NCBI RefSeq assembly: GCF_002874775.1
Contig: NZ_CP020991.1
Coordinates: forward strand, 602,918-666,917
DNA from: Monoglobus pectinilyticus
Lineage (GTDB): Bacteria; Bacillota; Clostridia; Monoglobales; Monoglobaceae
DNA: 64,000 nt
Direction: 5' to 3'
A model generated the notes under the pieces. That model did not search any database. It had not been told where the DNA came from and saw nothing but the letters and a program-made list of their open reading frames with translations. Below are positions 50,588 through 61,097 of the stretch, one piece after another (positions within the stretch are counted from its first letter, which is position 1; every line of letters starts with the position of its first letter). The position numbers were made by a program, and so were the translations under genes.

Positions 50588-51430
50588 ATGCAAAAAATAC
50601 TTACGCTCAGCAATATATCTGAAATCAGCGGAATTATCGGCGGCAAAGTTCAAAAGCTCCTATCAGGTGACAGACATCAGATAGAATTTTTTTGCAGCTT
50701 TGAAGATTTCGATTTATTATCTTTCAACTACCATGAAATAAAAGATAAACAAGACTCTAAAATCACAATTTATCTCGACAAAGAAAATATATTTTTTATA
50801 TGTCATGAAGAGCCTATGCTTAGGGTCGCTGAAGAACTTGCCGGAACTGCCGCCTCGGACGGTTCGCTGAACAACGAACAGCTCCTGTATCATTTTTTTG
50901 CCAGGCTGCTGAAAAACGATATGGCATGGCTTGATGAATACGAACTCCGCATCACTGATAATGAAGATGAATTTATTTCAGGAGAAGAAAAAGATTTTAC
51001 AAGGAAAATTATTTCTCTTAGAAAAGACCTGCTGAATTTTAAACGTTACTACCAACAGCTCGAACTAATATTTGACGAGCTCCTGGCAAATGAGAATGAT
51101 TTGCTCTCAGACAGCGGCGTGCGGTACTGCGGAATAATACAGCGGCGCATAGACCATCTCTTAAACGACGCGGTCAATCTGAGGGACTACATAGCAATGG
51201 TTCTCGACTCTTATCAGTCACAGCTTGATTACCGTCAGAACAATCTGATGAAAGTATTCACTGTTGTCACAGCTATCTTTCTTCCTCTTACACTGCTGGC
51301 AGGCTGGTATGGAATGAATTTTGATATGCCTGAATTTAAATCCGTTTACGGATACCCGGCAGTAATTGCAGTAAGCGCCGCGATAGTTTTGTTTCTGATA
51401 ATAATATTTAAAAAGAAAAAGTGGATGTGA
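50588..51430 (+). CDS. CorA-like magnesium transporter
   Basis: A 280-residue CorA-type membrane transporter. A long cytoplasmic N-terminal domain is followed by two C-terminal membrane helices (about 222-240 and 256-273) and the selectivity motif YGMN at about 241-244. The helix ends in a Lys-rich tail. It is slightly short for CorA, and the ribosome site is weak. Magnesium or cobalt transport is inferred from the family. Confidence 0.88.
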   Translation: MQKILTLSNISEISGIIGGKVQKLLSGDRHQIEFFCSFEDFDLLSFNYHEIKDKQDSKITIYLDKENIFFICHEEPMLRVAEELAGTAASDGSLNNEQLLYHFFARLLKNDMAWLDEYELRITDNEDEFISGEEKDFTRKIISLRKDLLNFKRYYQQLELIFDELLANENDLLSDSGVRYCGIIQRRIDHLLNDAVNLRDYIAMVLDSYQSQLDYRQNNLMKVFTVVTAIFLPLTLLAGWYGMNFDMPEFKSVYGYPAVIAVSAAIVLFLIIIFKKKKWM

Positions 51431-51452
51431 TATATATCCACCGGAGACCAAT

Positions 51453-51821
51453 ATGCTGATTCAATTTGTTATGGTAGGGCTCGGCGGAGCACTGGGATCC
51501 ATGCTGCGCTATTTAATAAGTTTAATACCTGTTAACAACACCTTTCCGTTTTTGACACTGATAACCAACTTGCTGGGCGCGCTGTTAATAGGGTTTATTG
51601 TCGGACTTTCAGATAATCTATTTATATCAAAAAAGTTTTTGTTATTTCTTAAAACCGGTGTATGCGGCGGTTTCACCACGTTTTCAACATTTTCACTTGA
51701 AGCCGTACAACTGTTTCAGTGCGGCGAACATTTTTTGGGAACGATTTACGCAATACTCAGTGTCATCCTGTGTCTCTTGGGTATCATTCTCGGAGAATAT
51801 CTTGGGAGGCTCGCTGTTTAA
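51453..51821 (+). CDS. crcB: fluoride ion exporter CrcB/Fluc
   Basis: A 122-residue four-helix membrane protein of the CrcB/Fluc fluoride channel family: GGALGSMLRY near the start, NLLGALLIGF, and GGFTTFSTFSLE, the phenylalanine-box region lining the fluoride pore. It functions as a dual-topology dimer in this family. It lies 22 bp after the corA-like gene, too close for a dedicated fluoride riboswitch. Confidence 0.95.
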   Translation: MLIQFVMVGLGGALGSMLRYLISLIPVNNTFPFLTLITNLLGALLIGFIVGLSDNLFISKKFLLFLKTGVCGGFTTFSTFSLEAVQLFQCGEHFLGTIYAILSVILCLLGIILGEYLGRLAV

Positions 51822-51941
51822 ACAACAAAATTATATCGTAAGTCCATGACTTTCTAAATTATAAAAAAACAGACATAACCGTCTCCGCTTTTACGCATTT
51901 GACTGTACAAATAATATTACCGCAAGGAGAGTGAATTTATA

Positions 51942-52439
51942 TTGACAAATAATAATAATGATATTAGAGTCGGCATAGGATATGATGTGCATAAGTTGAC
52001 CGAAAACAGAAAGCTGATACTAGGCGGAGTTGAAATTAAATACGAAAAAGGTCTTGACGGGCACAGTGACGCTGATGTTTTAATACATGCTGTAATGGAC
52101 GCTCTTCTCGGTGCCGCAGCGCTAGGCGATATAGGAAAGCATTTTCCGGATTCCGACAAAGAATATAAAGGTGCGGACAGCATTGACCTGCTTAAACATG
52201 TAGGCGAGCTGCTGAAAAACCATGGTTATGCTGTAATCAACATAGATTCCGTGATAGCAGCACAGGAACCTAAACTTGCACCGTTTATTGAGCTTATGCG
52301 CAGCAATATTTCCTCTGCTCTCAATATAGATACAGACCGCGTCAGCGTAAAAGCCACCACAACGGAAAGACTTGGTTTTGAGGGCCGCTGCGAGGGAATT
52401 TCCGCTCAGGCGGTATGCAGTATAAAAAAGGCACAATAA
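51942..52439 (+). CDS. ispF: 2-C-methyl-D-erythritol 2,4-cyclodiphosphate synthase
   Basis: A 165-residue MEP-pathway enzyme. The metal ligands are seen in GIGYDVHKL (Asp15, His17) and His49 in [17 protein letters not shown]; the C-terminal [20 protein letters not shown] is also conserved. The start is a TTG at 51942 behind AAGGAGAGTG. It follows the corA-crcB pair by 120 bp and may have its own promoter. Confidence 0.95.
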   Translation: MTNNNNDIRVGIGYDVHKLTENRKLILGGVEIKYEKGLDGHSDADVLIHAVMDALLGAAALGDIGKHFPDSDKEYKGADSIDLLKHVGELLKNHGYAVINIDSVIAAQEPKLAPFIELMRSNISSALNIDTDRVSVKATTTERLGFEGRCEGISAQAVCSIKKAQ

Positions 52440-52649
52440 GAATAATCTGATACTGCTAAATAAAAATACCATCCAACATTTCAGCAGTTAATTTTATTCT
52501 TATGAAAATCGAACGGCACCCTCCTCTTTTATACCGAAGAGACTAGCTTTTTTAATTGTAATTGTATAGAAAAAATTAGAAATCAATGATTATTGTATTA
52601 TAATTGAATATAACTGACAATAATAGCATATAATTCCAGATAATTAAGT
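52440..52649. other. intergenic region before groES
   Basis: About 210 bp without a gene, AT-rich. A short CTCTT/AAGAG stem followed by a T-run near 52530-52555 is a weak candidate terminator of ispF. Confidence 0.4.
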
Positions 52650-52678
52650 TTGATTTATAGACTGAAAACGAGTAGAAT
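52650..52678 (+). promoter_or_regulatory. groESL promoter
   Basis: TTGATT (52650-52655) and TAGAAT (52673-52678) are separated by 17 bp, directly upstream of the CIRCE operator. Confidence 0.8.
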
Positions 52679-52682
52679 AGCG

Positions 52683-52709
52683 TTAGCACTCAAACAAGAC
52701 GAGTGCTAA
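52683..52709. promoter_or_regulatory. CIRCE operator
   Basis: Perfect CIRCE inverted repeat: TTAGCACTC, 9-bp spacer, GAGTGCTAA. This is the HrcA repressor site, so the groESL operon is heat-shock regulated by HrcA. It lies 4 bp downstream of the -10 box. Confidence 0.97.
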
Positions 52710-52717
52710 CAGATTAG

Positions 52718-53029
<312 letters not shown>

Positions 53030-53059
53030 TCCAGACTTATACATTATTTTAGGAGGTAA

Positions 53060-54697
<1,638 letters not shown>

Positions 54698-54762
54698 TAT
54701 AAATATCATCACAAATAGAGGTTTTTAGCATATTATACTACTATCAAGGAGTTGATGGCAGT

Positions 54763-55122
54763 ATGATAAATCAAATCTTGTTGGTGTTTGTTGGTATATT
54801 TGCAATAATCGGTCTTATTACATTCCTTTATGGCATTGTGGAAGGACTCAGTCATGAGAAAAAAACTGAGGTTCCGTCTGAACTTGTCGTATTTGTCAAG
54901 AATCAGGAAAACGATGTGGAGGGGCTTTTGAGACAGCTGTCCGGGAAATTGACTTCCGGAAACGCAAACATAACAGTCAGCGGACTTTCAGTTGTCGATT
55001 ATGGTTCTTCTGACTCGACCGCCGAAATTCTTAAAAAACTGCAAACAGACATCGACGTCTTAAACTTCTATACAAAAGACGAATATATTAATCATATAAA
55101 CAATTTAAATAATCTCACTTAA
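54763..55122 (+). CDS. single-pass membrane protein of unknown function
   Basis: A 119-residue protein with one N-terminal membrane helix (about 5-28, ILLVFVGIFAIIGLITFLYG) and a soluble acidic domain. An AAGGAG site precedes the ATG 65 bp after groEL; a strong terminator follows. I do not recognise a family. The soluble part has a regular strand/helix pattern that could be a small binding domain. Confidence 0.75.
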   Translation: MINQILLVFVGIFAIIGLITFLYGIVEGLSHEKKTEVPSELVVFVKNQENDVEGLLRQLSGKLTSGNANITVSGLSVVDYGSSDSTAEILKKLQTDIDVLNFYTKDEYINHINNLNNLT

Positions 55123-55153
55123 TAATACTGATTATTTAAATAAAAAGTTCTCT

Positions 55154-55184
55154 CCCTCTGTGAAAATTCACAGAGGGATTTTTT
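55154..55184 (+). terminator. terminator of the groESL region
   Basis: A perfect 11-bp stem CCCTCTGTGAA/TTCACAGAGGG with a 2-nt loop is followed by ATTTTTTT. Confidence 0.92.
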
Positions 55185-55404
55185 TGTTAAATATATTCAA
55201 ATTGTTCATTAATTATTTTTTATTTTAATACAGTCAGCTGTTAATGTAAGAGCCCGATAATTGGCAAGGCTGCAATAATTAAAAGATAATTAAATGTGTT
55301 TTATGCAAACAACGGCAGTGCATGCTTGCACGCTTCGACAGGTGAGCCGTCATATCACGCTAAGCGCAAACATACTTAGAAAAGTTCATTATAAACCTTA
55401 TTTT

Positions 55405-55451
55405 AATAAATTTTCAGCAACTGCGCACCTTACGCAGCAGATTTCATCCGC
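55405..55451. repeat. dispersed repeat, copy 1
   Basis: A block of about 47 bp (core GCAACTGCGCACCTTACGC) that is nearly the same as 60511-60558. Neither copy is in a gene. Confidence 0.7.
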
Positions 55452-55783
55452 CTTCACAACTAAGTCTGATTATTGACATTGTAAATTAATCAAAACAAGT
55501 CACTTTGAATCACACCCGTCTTTCAGGTTCAGTCAAAGCCATACAATTCATACTATACCTCATTTTTATATAACTTTTTATTTAAAATATTATCCTATAT
55601 ACCGTTGTTTACAAAAAAACACTCTTAATTTTTCTGTCTAGTTTTCTGTTAACCTTGCAAATAATTTACAATAATTTATTACTATAATAACTTTGATTAT
55701 TATAAAAACTTCGAAAACATATTCCATTCACCAATAGTAATATGATATTTTACAAACTAGTTTTAAGATAAGTGATAAAAAAA

Positions 55784-55807
55784 GACTGCTGAATTCGCGC
55801 AGCAGTC
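55784..55807 (-). terminator. terminator for the DUF134-NifX gene
   Basis: GACTGCTG/CAGCAGTC stem, followed by TTTTTTT on the minus strand, about 110 bp past the stop at 55915. Confidence 0.75.
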
Positions 55808-55914
55808 CATTAAATACAAATTAATTATATAGCATGTTAAAACATATGTTGCAAATTTATAAAAATCACAGAATTTATTATAAAATTCCTATACTTATTT
55901 CATTAATCATTATC

Positions 55915-56682
55915 TTATTTGCCTTCGCAGCCGTGCTTCTCTTCTCCGCACTTATGTTCGCCGCATGAATGTTCATGATGACTGCACTTAACATTAGGAT
56001 TATAACCCAAGTTTCCATCTATCAATGCTTTCACAGCGTCGTCAGCATTTCCTGAAACACCGCCATAAAGGGTGATACCTGCCTCAGATAAAGCATTCCG
56101 GGCGCCTCCTCCTATACCGCCGCAAATCAAAGTATCAACTTCATTTTCAACTAAAAAACCTGCAAGAGCCCCGTGACCGCTGCCCATGGTGTTAACAACA
56201 TTGGAGTCAATTATCGTTTTGTCTTCAATATTATAAATCTTAAAATTTTCAGTATGTCCAAAATGCTGGAACACTTCACCATTATCATAAGTTACTGCAA
56301 CCTTCATTTTACCTTCTCCTTTTTTCTTTACAACTAAATTTTTTATTGATTTTAATTTTTTACACCTTTTTCCACAGCATTTGTTTACCGAACCTTCGCA
56401 AATCCGATAGTTTCCTCCTGTGATACATAATATTTTTCCATTAGCAATACTGTCAGCAATTTTAAAACGTGCCTTTTCATACATATCTGTAACCGTAACT
56501 CTTGAAACTCCCATAAGTTCAGCACACTGCTGATGGGTCTTTTTTTCAAGGTCAATTAATCTTACCGCCTCATACTCATCAACAGAAATCATACATTTCT
56601 CAGCATTTTCAACGCCAAGCGGTGCAAAACTGTTAAACTTAGGCTCTTCACATATTCTTCTGCATTTAAAAGGTCTTGACAT
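55915..56682 (-). CDS. DUF134-NifX/NifB-type fusion with metal-binding tail
   Basis: A 255-residue fusion. Residues 1-110 are DUF134, with a helix-turn-helix (QQCAELMGVSRVTVTDMYEK) and cysteine pairs (CRRIC, CCGKRC). Residues about 126-230 are a dinitrogenase iron-molybdenum cofactor-type domain (MKVAVTYDNGEVFQHFGHTE, GHGALAGFLVENEVD). The C-terminus is rich in His and Cys (CSHHEHSCGEHKC), likely metal-binding. The two domains are often separate, adjacent genes. It probably senses or handles an iron-sulfur-type cofactor or a metal and regulates itself through the palindrome at 56699. No nitrogenase genes are present. Confidence 0.85.
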   Translation of the reverse strand: MSRPFKCRRICEEPKFNSFAPLGVENAEKCMISVDEYEAVRLIDLEKKTHQQCAELMGVSRVTVTDMYEKARFKIADSIANGKILCITGGNYRICEGSVNKCCGKRCKKLKSIKNLVVKKKGEGKMKVAVTYDNGEVFQHFGHTENFKIYNIEDKTIIDSNVVNTMGSGHGALAGFLVENEVDTLICGGIGGGARNALSEAGITLYGGVSGNADDAVKALIDGNLGYNPNVKCSHHEHSCGEHKCGEEKHGCEGK

Positions 56683-56698
56683 AACTCACCTCCATTAC

Positions 56699-56710
56699 CG
56701 ACATATGTCG
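56699..56710. promoter_or_regulatory. palindromic operator of the DUF134-NifX gene
   Basis: CGACATATGTCG is a perfect 12-bp palindrome lying 16-30 bp before the start codon and just downstream of a TATAAT-like -10 box on the minus strand. The position suits repression, likely by the gene's own DUF134 domain. Confidence 0.7.
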
Positions 56711-57268
56711 ATAATATTATATACTATATATTCATGAAAATCAAGTATTTTTTAAAAAATATATGTTTATAAATTATAAAAATAAATTATTTAATATACA
56801 AACAGCTTGTTTTATTGATAAATTTAATTTTAATAATAATTATTTATAAATATGAGTTATAAGATTTTTATTTAATAGGATAAAAAAGTAAAAATATATT
56901 TACTTATATTGAAAAGAGTTGTATAATAGAAGAAAAGATTTATAATGTTCAATATTTTATAAATTATAAAACAATATTATTTGAGAATTGAAAATATTAT
57001 GTAAAAACTATTTTATCGCATTACTTAAAACCAAGTAAAGAATAAAAATAGAAGCATAAAGCAGTATTAAAAAATATCTAAAATAACAGTTCGAACCTGA
57101 AGCTCCCATAAAATGTCAGGGAGGTTCGCACCACTTTTAAACAGAAATATATGAGAAAATTTTAAATATGACTAAGGTATAGAATACATTTAATATATAT
57201 TATTCTTATTTAATATAAAAATACATAATTATGATACCTTAACAAATTTATTTTTGTATATTTTCGCT
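56711..57268. other. AT-rich region, no gene seen
   Basis: Strongly AT-rich, no supported gene. A CGAAC...CTCCC/GGGAG...GTTCG folded element lies at about 57092-57128, ahead of the CRISPR remnants, and could be a small structured RNA. Confidence 0.45.
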
Positions 57269-57495
57269 GTCGCACTCTACACGAGTGCGTGGATTGAAAT
57301 CTCTGTGTCAAGTCAATTTTCCTACACCTGTATTCCGGTCGTACTCTATATGAGTGCGTGGATTTAAATTAGATAATACTTATCAATAGTGTGTTTCGGA
57401 CAATCGTGTCGCACTCTATACGAGTGCGTAGATGCGACGTATATACTTTGGTAAATCTCTGTATCGTCGTCCTATGCGAGTTTGTGGATTGATAT
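57269..57495 (+). CRISPR. decayed CRISPR array, four repeats
   Basis: Repeats of about 32 bp start at 57269, 57338, 57408 and 57466 (first copy GTCGCACTCTACACGAGTGC followed by GTGGATTGAAAT, similar to type I-C repeats). Spacers are about 37, 38 and 26 nt. The repeats differ at several positions and the last is shortened, so the array is degenerate. No cas gene is in the window. It may be an inactive relic, or the repeats may still be processed by Cas proteins encoded elsewhere. Confidence 0.85.
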
Positions 57496-58322
57496 TTCTA
57501 TCTTTGTACAAATAATGATTAACTTTATAGTCTCAACTTATATTTAAAGATAAATAAAATTATTAAAAACTCATAGGTCAAAATCGCCTATACAAATTTT
57601 GTGGCTTCCCCTCTGCTATTGGCAGAAACTTACGTTGACATTAAGTAAATTTACATATATTTTAATCTATCTCATATATGTTTTGGAACAAAATAGTAAA
57701 ACAGTTTATTATAAATGTGAAAAATTCTGCCATACTGGGTATGTATAAAACTATAATATATTACATGCAAAATAATCATAAAAGTCTTCAATATAAATAC
57801 GTAAATATTATTTATCTACTTTTTAACCAATATTAAGTTATGCAACATGCCATGAGAAGAATGTGCATTCAACCATGTTTGCTCCGCGATACAAATGACA
57901 ATTCCTATTGTTTCCTATATAGAAATAGACTGAAATTAAATTTCCAATTCAAAATTAAATCTAATTTATTGTCATACCTTATACTCACTCTAGATTAAAA
58001 TAAGCTTTCCAAAAAACTTTATACGTCTGCAAAATTGTTATTCATAAATGAATAATTTTTATAAAAAACTTATTATACAATATACAGATATATACACTAA
58101 GTTTGTGTGTTCAATTGCATATATGTCCTGCACAGTAGAGATAGAATATTTGATACAAAATGCGCAGACGCAGCAAATTATCGGTCCTATGTAAAACTGT
58201 CGATTAAAAATAAACTTATATGATGACAAAATCAGTGTCATTTTCCGCTACAATATGCAAATAGAAATATATAAACATTTACTTTATTATAATAGTAAGA
58301 ATATCAAACAAAACGGAAGATG
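57496..58322. other. AT-rich gap between CRISPR remnants
   Basis: About 830 bp with no supported gene, very AT-rich, and no clear repeat. It may be the remains of a deleted cas locus or leader, but no cas fragment could be read. Confidence 0.45.
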
Positions 58323-58400
58323 TTGGATTGAAACGAGGGATATGGGAATGATAATCCCGGTGCAAAATTGTCGCACCCATAAAGGGTGCGTGGATTAAAT
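58323..58400 (+). CRISPR. second CRISPR remnant, one and a half repeats
   Basis: A half repeat (TTGGATTGAAAC at 58323-58334) is followed by a 35-nt spacer-like stretch and a full variant repeat (GTCGCACCCATAAAGGGTGC, then GTGGATTAAAT) at 58370-58400. The spacer length fits the first array. This is a decayed fragment of the same family. Confidence 0.75.
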
Positions 58401-58743
58401 AAACATATATTTGGAATCTGCTTTGAATGGACGTTCTATTTTAAAACACCACGATATAAGATTATAAAAATACTTTTGCTATTGTTTGCTTTATGATATG
58501 TTAAACATTCGCATCAAAAGCTAATGATGTGTAAATTAGTTCGTATGATTTACATATATAATTTATACTCAAATTTGTTTTCTCTCTGCTAACACTAACT
58601 ATCTTATACGGCAAACAAAAAAGACAGCCTATCATTCGAATTGCTGTCCGCATTTTGTTTTATACTTAATTTCAATATTGAAATTAAACATATTTATTCA
58701 TTTTTATTTCTTAAAATAATATTTGGTAATTGCTTGCTATATA
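58401..58743. other. AT-rich gap, no gene seen
   Basis: About 340 bp without a supported gene or clear structure. Confidence 0.45.
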
Positions 58744-59292
58744 TCATTGCCAGACTGGGTTATGTAAAATAATTTTCATAAGACAAATATCGTCGCCCAT
58801 TTTTATACTTTTGAGCAATTCTACATCAATATCACAATCAAATTCCTTTTCAAAAAGAACCTTGCTGTAACCTGTAGTGCACTGACACCATGTATTTGTC
58901 TCTAATTTATCCACTTCGGAAAGCATTGGACAAGGGCAAAAATCAAATTGCAGAAAAAGTTCTCCGTCTTTACAAAAAAGCCCGGCTTCTTTTGCTTTCT
59001 CTGTATTTGCAAATTCTTCTATATTTGATGAATCTGACTTCAGTTCCATTACAAGTGCAATTTTTTCGTCCATTTCGTAACCACATTGACAGTTCATTCT
59101 TATTTTCTTTATTGTTTCGGTTTCAAAATTGTTTTCTAAGCGAATCATTGATGACTTTACCCAATCAGAATTATTTTCTGCTTTTGACATATTGTCTTTA
59201 CCATACACCACTTCATTCGCTATATCCTCATTGCTTTCAGCCCTTACAGCTTCATAAATTATATTCTCTTGAATTTTTCTAATATCGAACAT
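58744..59292 (-). CDS. cysteine-containing DUF6144-like protein
   Basis: A 182-residue protein with cysteine pairs that suggest metal binding: MNCQCGYEMDEK (Cys68, Cys70), FCPCP and WCQCT. The overall pattern (helical N-terminal half, mixed C-terminal half) resembles DUF6144 proteins, which have no known function. The ATG at 59292 has GGAGG at good spacing; the ATG 12 bp upstream would place that site inside the gene. It is adjacent to the AraC/GyrI-like regulator, which also has a cysteine cluster. Confidence 0.65.
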   Translation of the reverse strand: MFDIRKIQENIIYEAVRAESNEDIANEVVYGKDNMSKAENNSDWVKSSMIRLENNFETETIKKIRMNCQCGYEMDEKIALVMELKSDSSNIEEFANTEKAKEAGLFCKDGELFLQFDFCPCPMLSEVDKLETNTWCQCTTGYSKVLFEKEFDCDIDVELLKSIKMGDDICLMKIILHNPVWQ

Positions 59293-59531
59293 AGTTTCCT
59301 CCATATATTAAATATTTATTGATTAATAGAATTTCTAACAAAACACATATTACTGTACTTCTAAACACTAATAATATTTTAGGAACAGTAATTTATATTT
59401 TATTTTCTATACAATGTTTCTTTATTAACTTATTTGGTATATGAGCTCCAAATCCACTCCGGTGAAGTATTACTGAACACCATTAATTATATAAATAAAT
59501 ATATCTTCTGACTTCTGAATTCTTGCTCTAA

Positions 59532-60362
59532 TTAAATTGGAATACATAAATCCATAACAACTCTATGACTCTTTCTGTCAATGCCGTGATAAATATTCAA
59601 TCCATACCTCTGAGTCATTTTATAACCGCTTTGAGGCATCCAAACACTGAAAATCCCTTGTAATATCTCATAAATATCTTCGATTTTTCCATCATAATGA
59701 TACACAATACATTTGCCGCCTTTAATCTCCGTAACATTATTCAAATTACAGTTTCGGTCTGCCGTCATGCAAATGTCACAAATACACTGCGACAGATTTG
59801 TTATAGCAGGGTCATTATAAAATCGCTCCACCAGAACTGTATTTTCATTTAAATAAATATTATATCTATCTAAAAACTGATACCAGTTCTCTTCAATATC
59901 TTCGTAACTTCCAATAAACCGCTCATAAATCACAAAAAAGTTATTAAGTTCTTGAATGTCAATTCGTGCGGAATACTCATCTGCAGTTTTAAAATTAACA
60001 ACTCTCTCCGGTGTAAACGGAACTGTCATACTATTAGCCGGAATTGACTGTTTAAACATAGTGGGAGAAATATTACGATGTTTTTTAAACACCGAGCTAT
60101 AATTGGAAGAACTGTATCCGTAATCCAATCCAATATCTGTAATTGTTTTAGCTGGGTTCAGTTTTATATCTACAGCGCTCTGGTCAACCTTACACCGTTT
60201 AATAAATGCATAAACGCTTTCACCGGTTTCTTCTTTGAAAATTCGGCTGAAATGGAATTTTGATATATAAAATTCAGAAGCCAAAATATCAAGTGATAAA
60301 TCTTTATCTAAATGCTGCATTATATAGTCAATACTTTGATTAACAAGCTCTTTTCTATCCAT
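59532..60362 (-). CDS. AraC family regulator with GyrI-like effector domain
   Basis: A 276-residue regulator. The two AraC helix-turn-helix motifs are at about 5-105 (LDILASEFYISKFHFSRIFK, ITDIGLDYGYSSSNYSSVF). Residues about 115-276 form a GyrI/SOUL-like small-molecule-binding domain (VIYERFIGSYEDIEENWY, and MPQSGYKMTQRYGLNIYHG near the end). The effector domain has a cysteine cluster (CICDICMTADRNC) that could bind metal or sense redox state. The ATG at 60362 is chosen for spacing from GGAGG. It may control its neighbours, but the ligand is unknown. Confidence 0.87.
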   Translation of the reverse strand: MDRKELVNQSIDYIMQHLDKDLSLDILASEFYISKFHFSRIFKEETGESVYAFIKRCKVDQSAVDIKLNPAKTITDIGLDYGYSSSNYSSVFKKHRNISPTMFKQSIPANSMTVPFTPERVVNFKTADEYSARIDIQELNNFFVIYERFIGSYEDIEENWYQFLDRYNIYLNENTVLVERFYNDPAITNLSQCICDICMTADRNCNLNNVTEIKGGKCIVYHYDGKIEDIYEILQGIFSVWMPQSGYKMTQRYGLNIYHGIDRKSHRVVMDLCIPI

Positions 60363-60510
60363 ATATCCCATTCCTCCACAATTTTATTACTCTTATTATC
60401 CACTATCCAACTAGGGTTTGTCAATCTTATGTTGCTGCACATCTCATTAGATAAGCTGCCATATCACACCTAGTATAAACTTTAAACAGTTTGCCATAAT
60501 CCTTTTTACT

Positions 60511-60558
60511 AATAAATTTTTCCGCAACTGCGCACCTTACGCGGCAGATTTCATCTGC
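60511..60558. repeat. dispersed repeat, copy 2
   Basis: Nearly identical to 55405-55451 (core GCAACTGCGCACCTTACGC). Related flanking segments lie around it, about 5 kb from the first copy. Confidence 0.7.
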
Positions 60559-60966
60559 ATTCCGATGTTTGCAAGAGCACATTTTTATATAATATTAATA
60601 TTATTTTTATGATATATGACCTTAACATTTGTGTCCAATTTATTGTAGCCTAACCAATTTTATATAAAGTGTTATTTGGGCTACATATATCTTACAGTCG
60701 CAGTCATAATTTGCCTATTCATATTATTGACATTGTAGGTTCTAAGTTAAAGTGTCATTGCGACTGTACACATCTTTCAGATACGATAAAAGTTACTCCT
60801 CAGACGCTTGCTAGCCACATTTTTATATAATTATTTATATTACTCAGCCTTTTTATTTCTCTTCATATTATTGCAGCCTTTACAATATATTGCATAAAAC
60901 ATATATAAGCATCTGCTTAAAAATAATATTTTTATACACTTCCATTAAATATCTGCAAATATAGAA

Positions 60967-61017
60967 ACTGCCCGCGTTTGCTCACCAGTAAAGTTTGGTG
61001 CGCAAAACGCGGGCAGT
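60967..61017. terminator. large hairpin downstream of the GGGtGRT gene
   Basis: A 13-bp stem ACTGCCCGCGTTT/AAACGCGGGCAGT with an inner TCACCA/TTGGTG arm. It can terminate the GGGtGRT gene on the minus strand. Confidence 0.75.
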
Positions 61018-61097
61018 TCTGTTATTTTTATTATATATAACACTTCAGCCGCTTCAATTCAACCCATATAAAGCAAGCTGAATCAACGCAGTTATAT

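Larger units (their letters stand above)
55185..55914. other. AT-rich gap with a dispersed repeat
   Basis: About 730 bp without a supported gene. It contains a repeat block at 55405-55451 that recurs at 60511-60558, a TTATTGACATTGTA segment near 55470 that recurs near 60725, and a minus-strand terminator at 55784-55807. Confidence 0.6.
60363..61097. other. gap with dispersed repeat and terminator
   Basis: About 730 bp without a supported gene. It has the second copy of the repeat (60511-60558), the TTATTGACATTGTA segment near 60725, and the large hairpin at 60967-61017. Confidence 0.55.

Noticed and set aside
51431-51452. fluoride riboswitch upstream of crcB
   Set aside because: Only 22 bp separate crcB from the corA-like gene; no riboswitch fits.
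55915-56682. Nitrogenase-related gene cluster
   Set aside because: Only the NifX-type domain and a NifU-like scaffold are present; no nifHDK genes, and both families occur widely without nitrogenase.
58059-58241. 60-residue minus-strand open frame
   Set aside because: No ribosome site, AT-rich chance frame in a gene-poor tract.
57269-58400. Active CRISPR-Cas system
   Set aside because: Repeats are degenerate, one spacer is short and no cas gene is visible; called a remnant.
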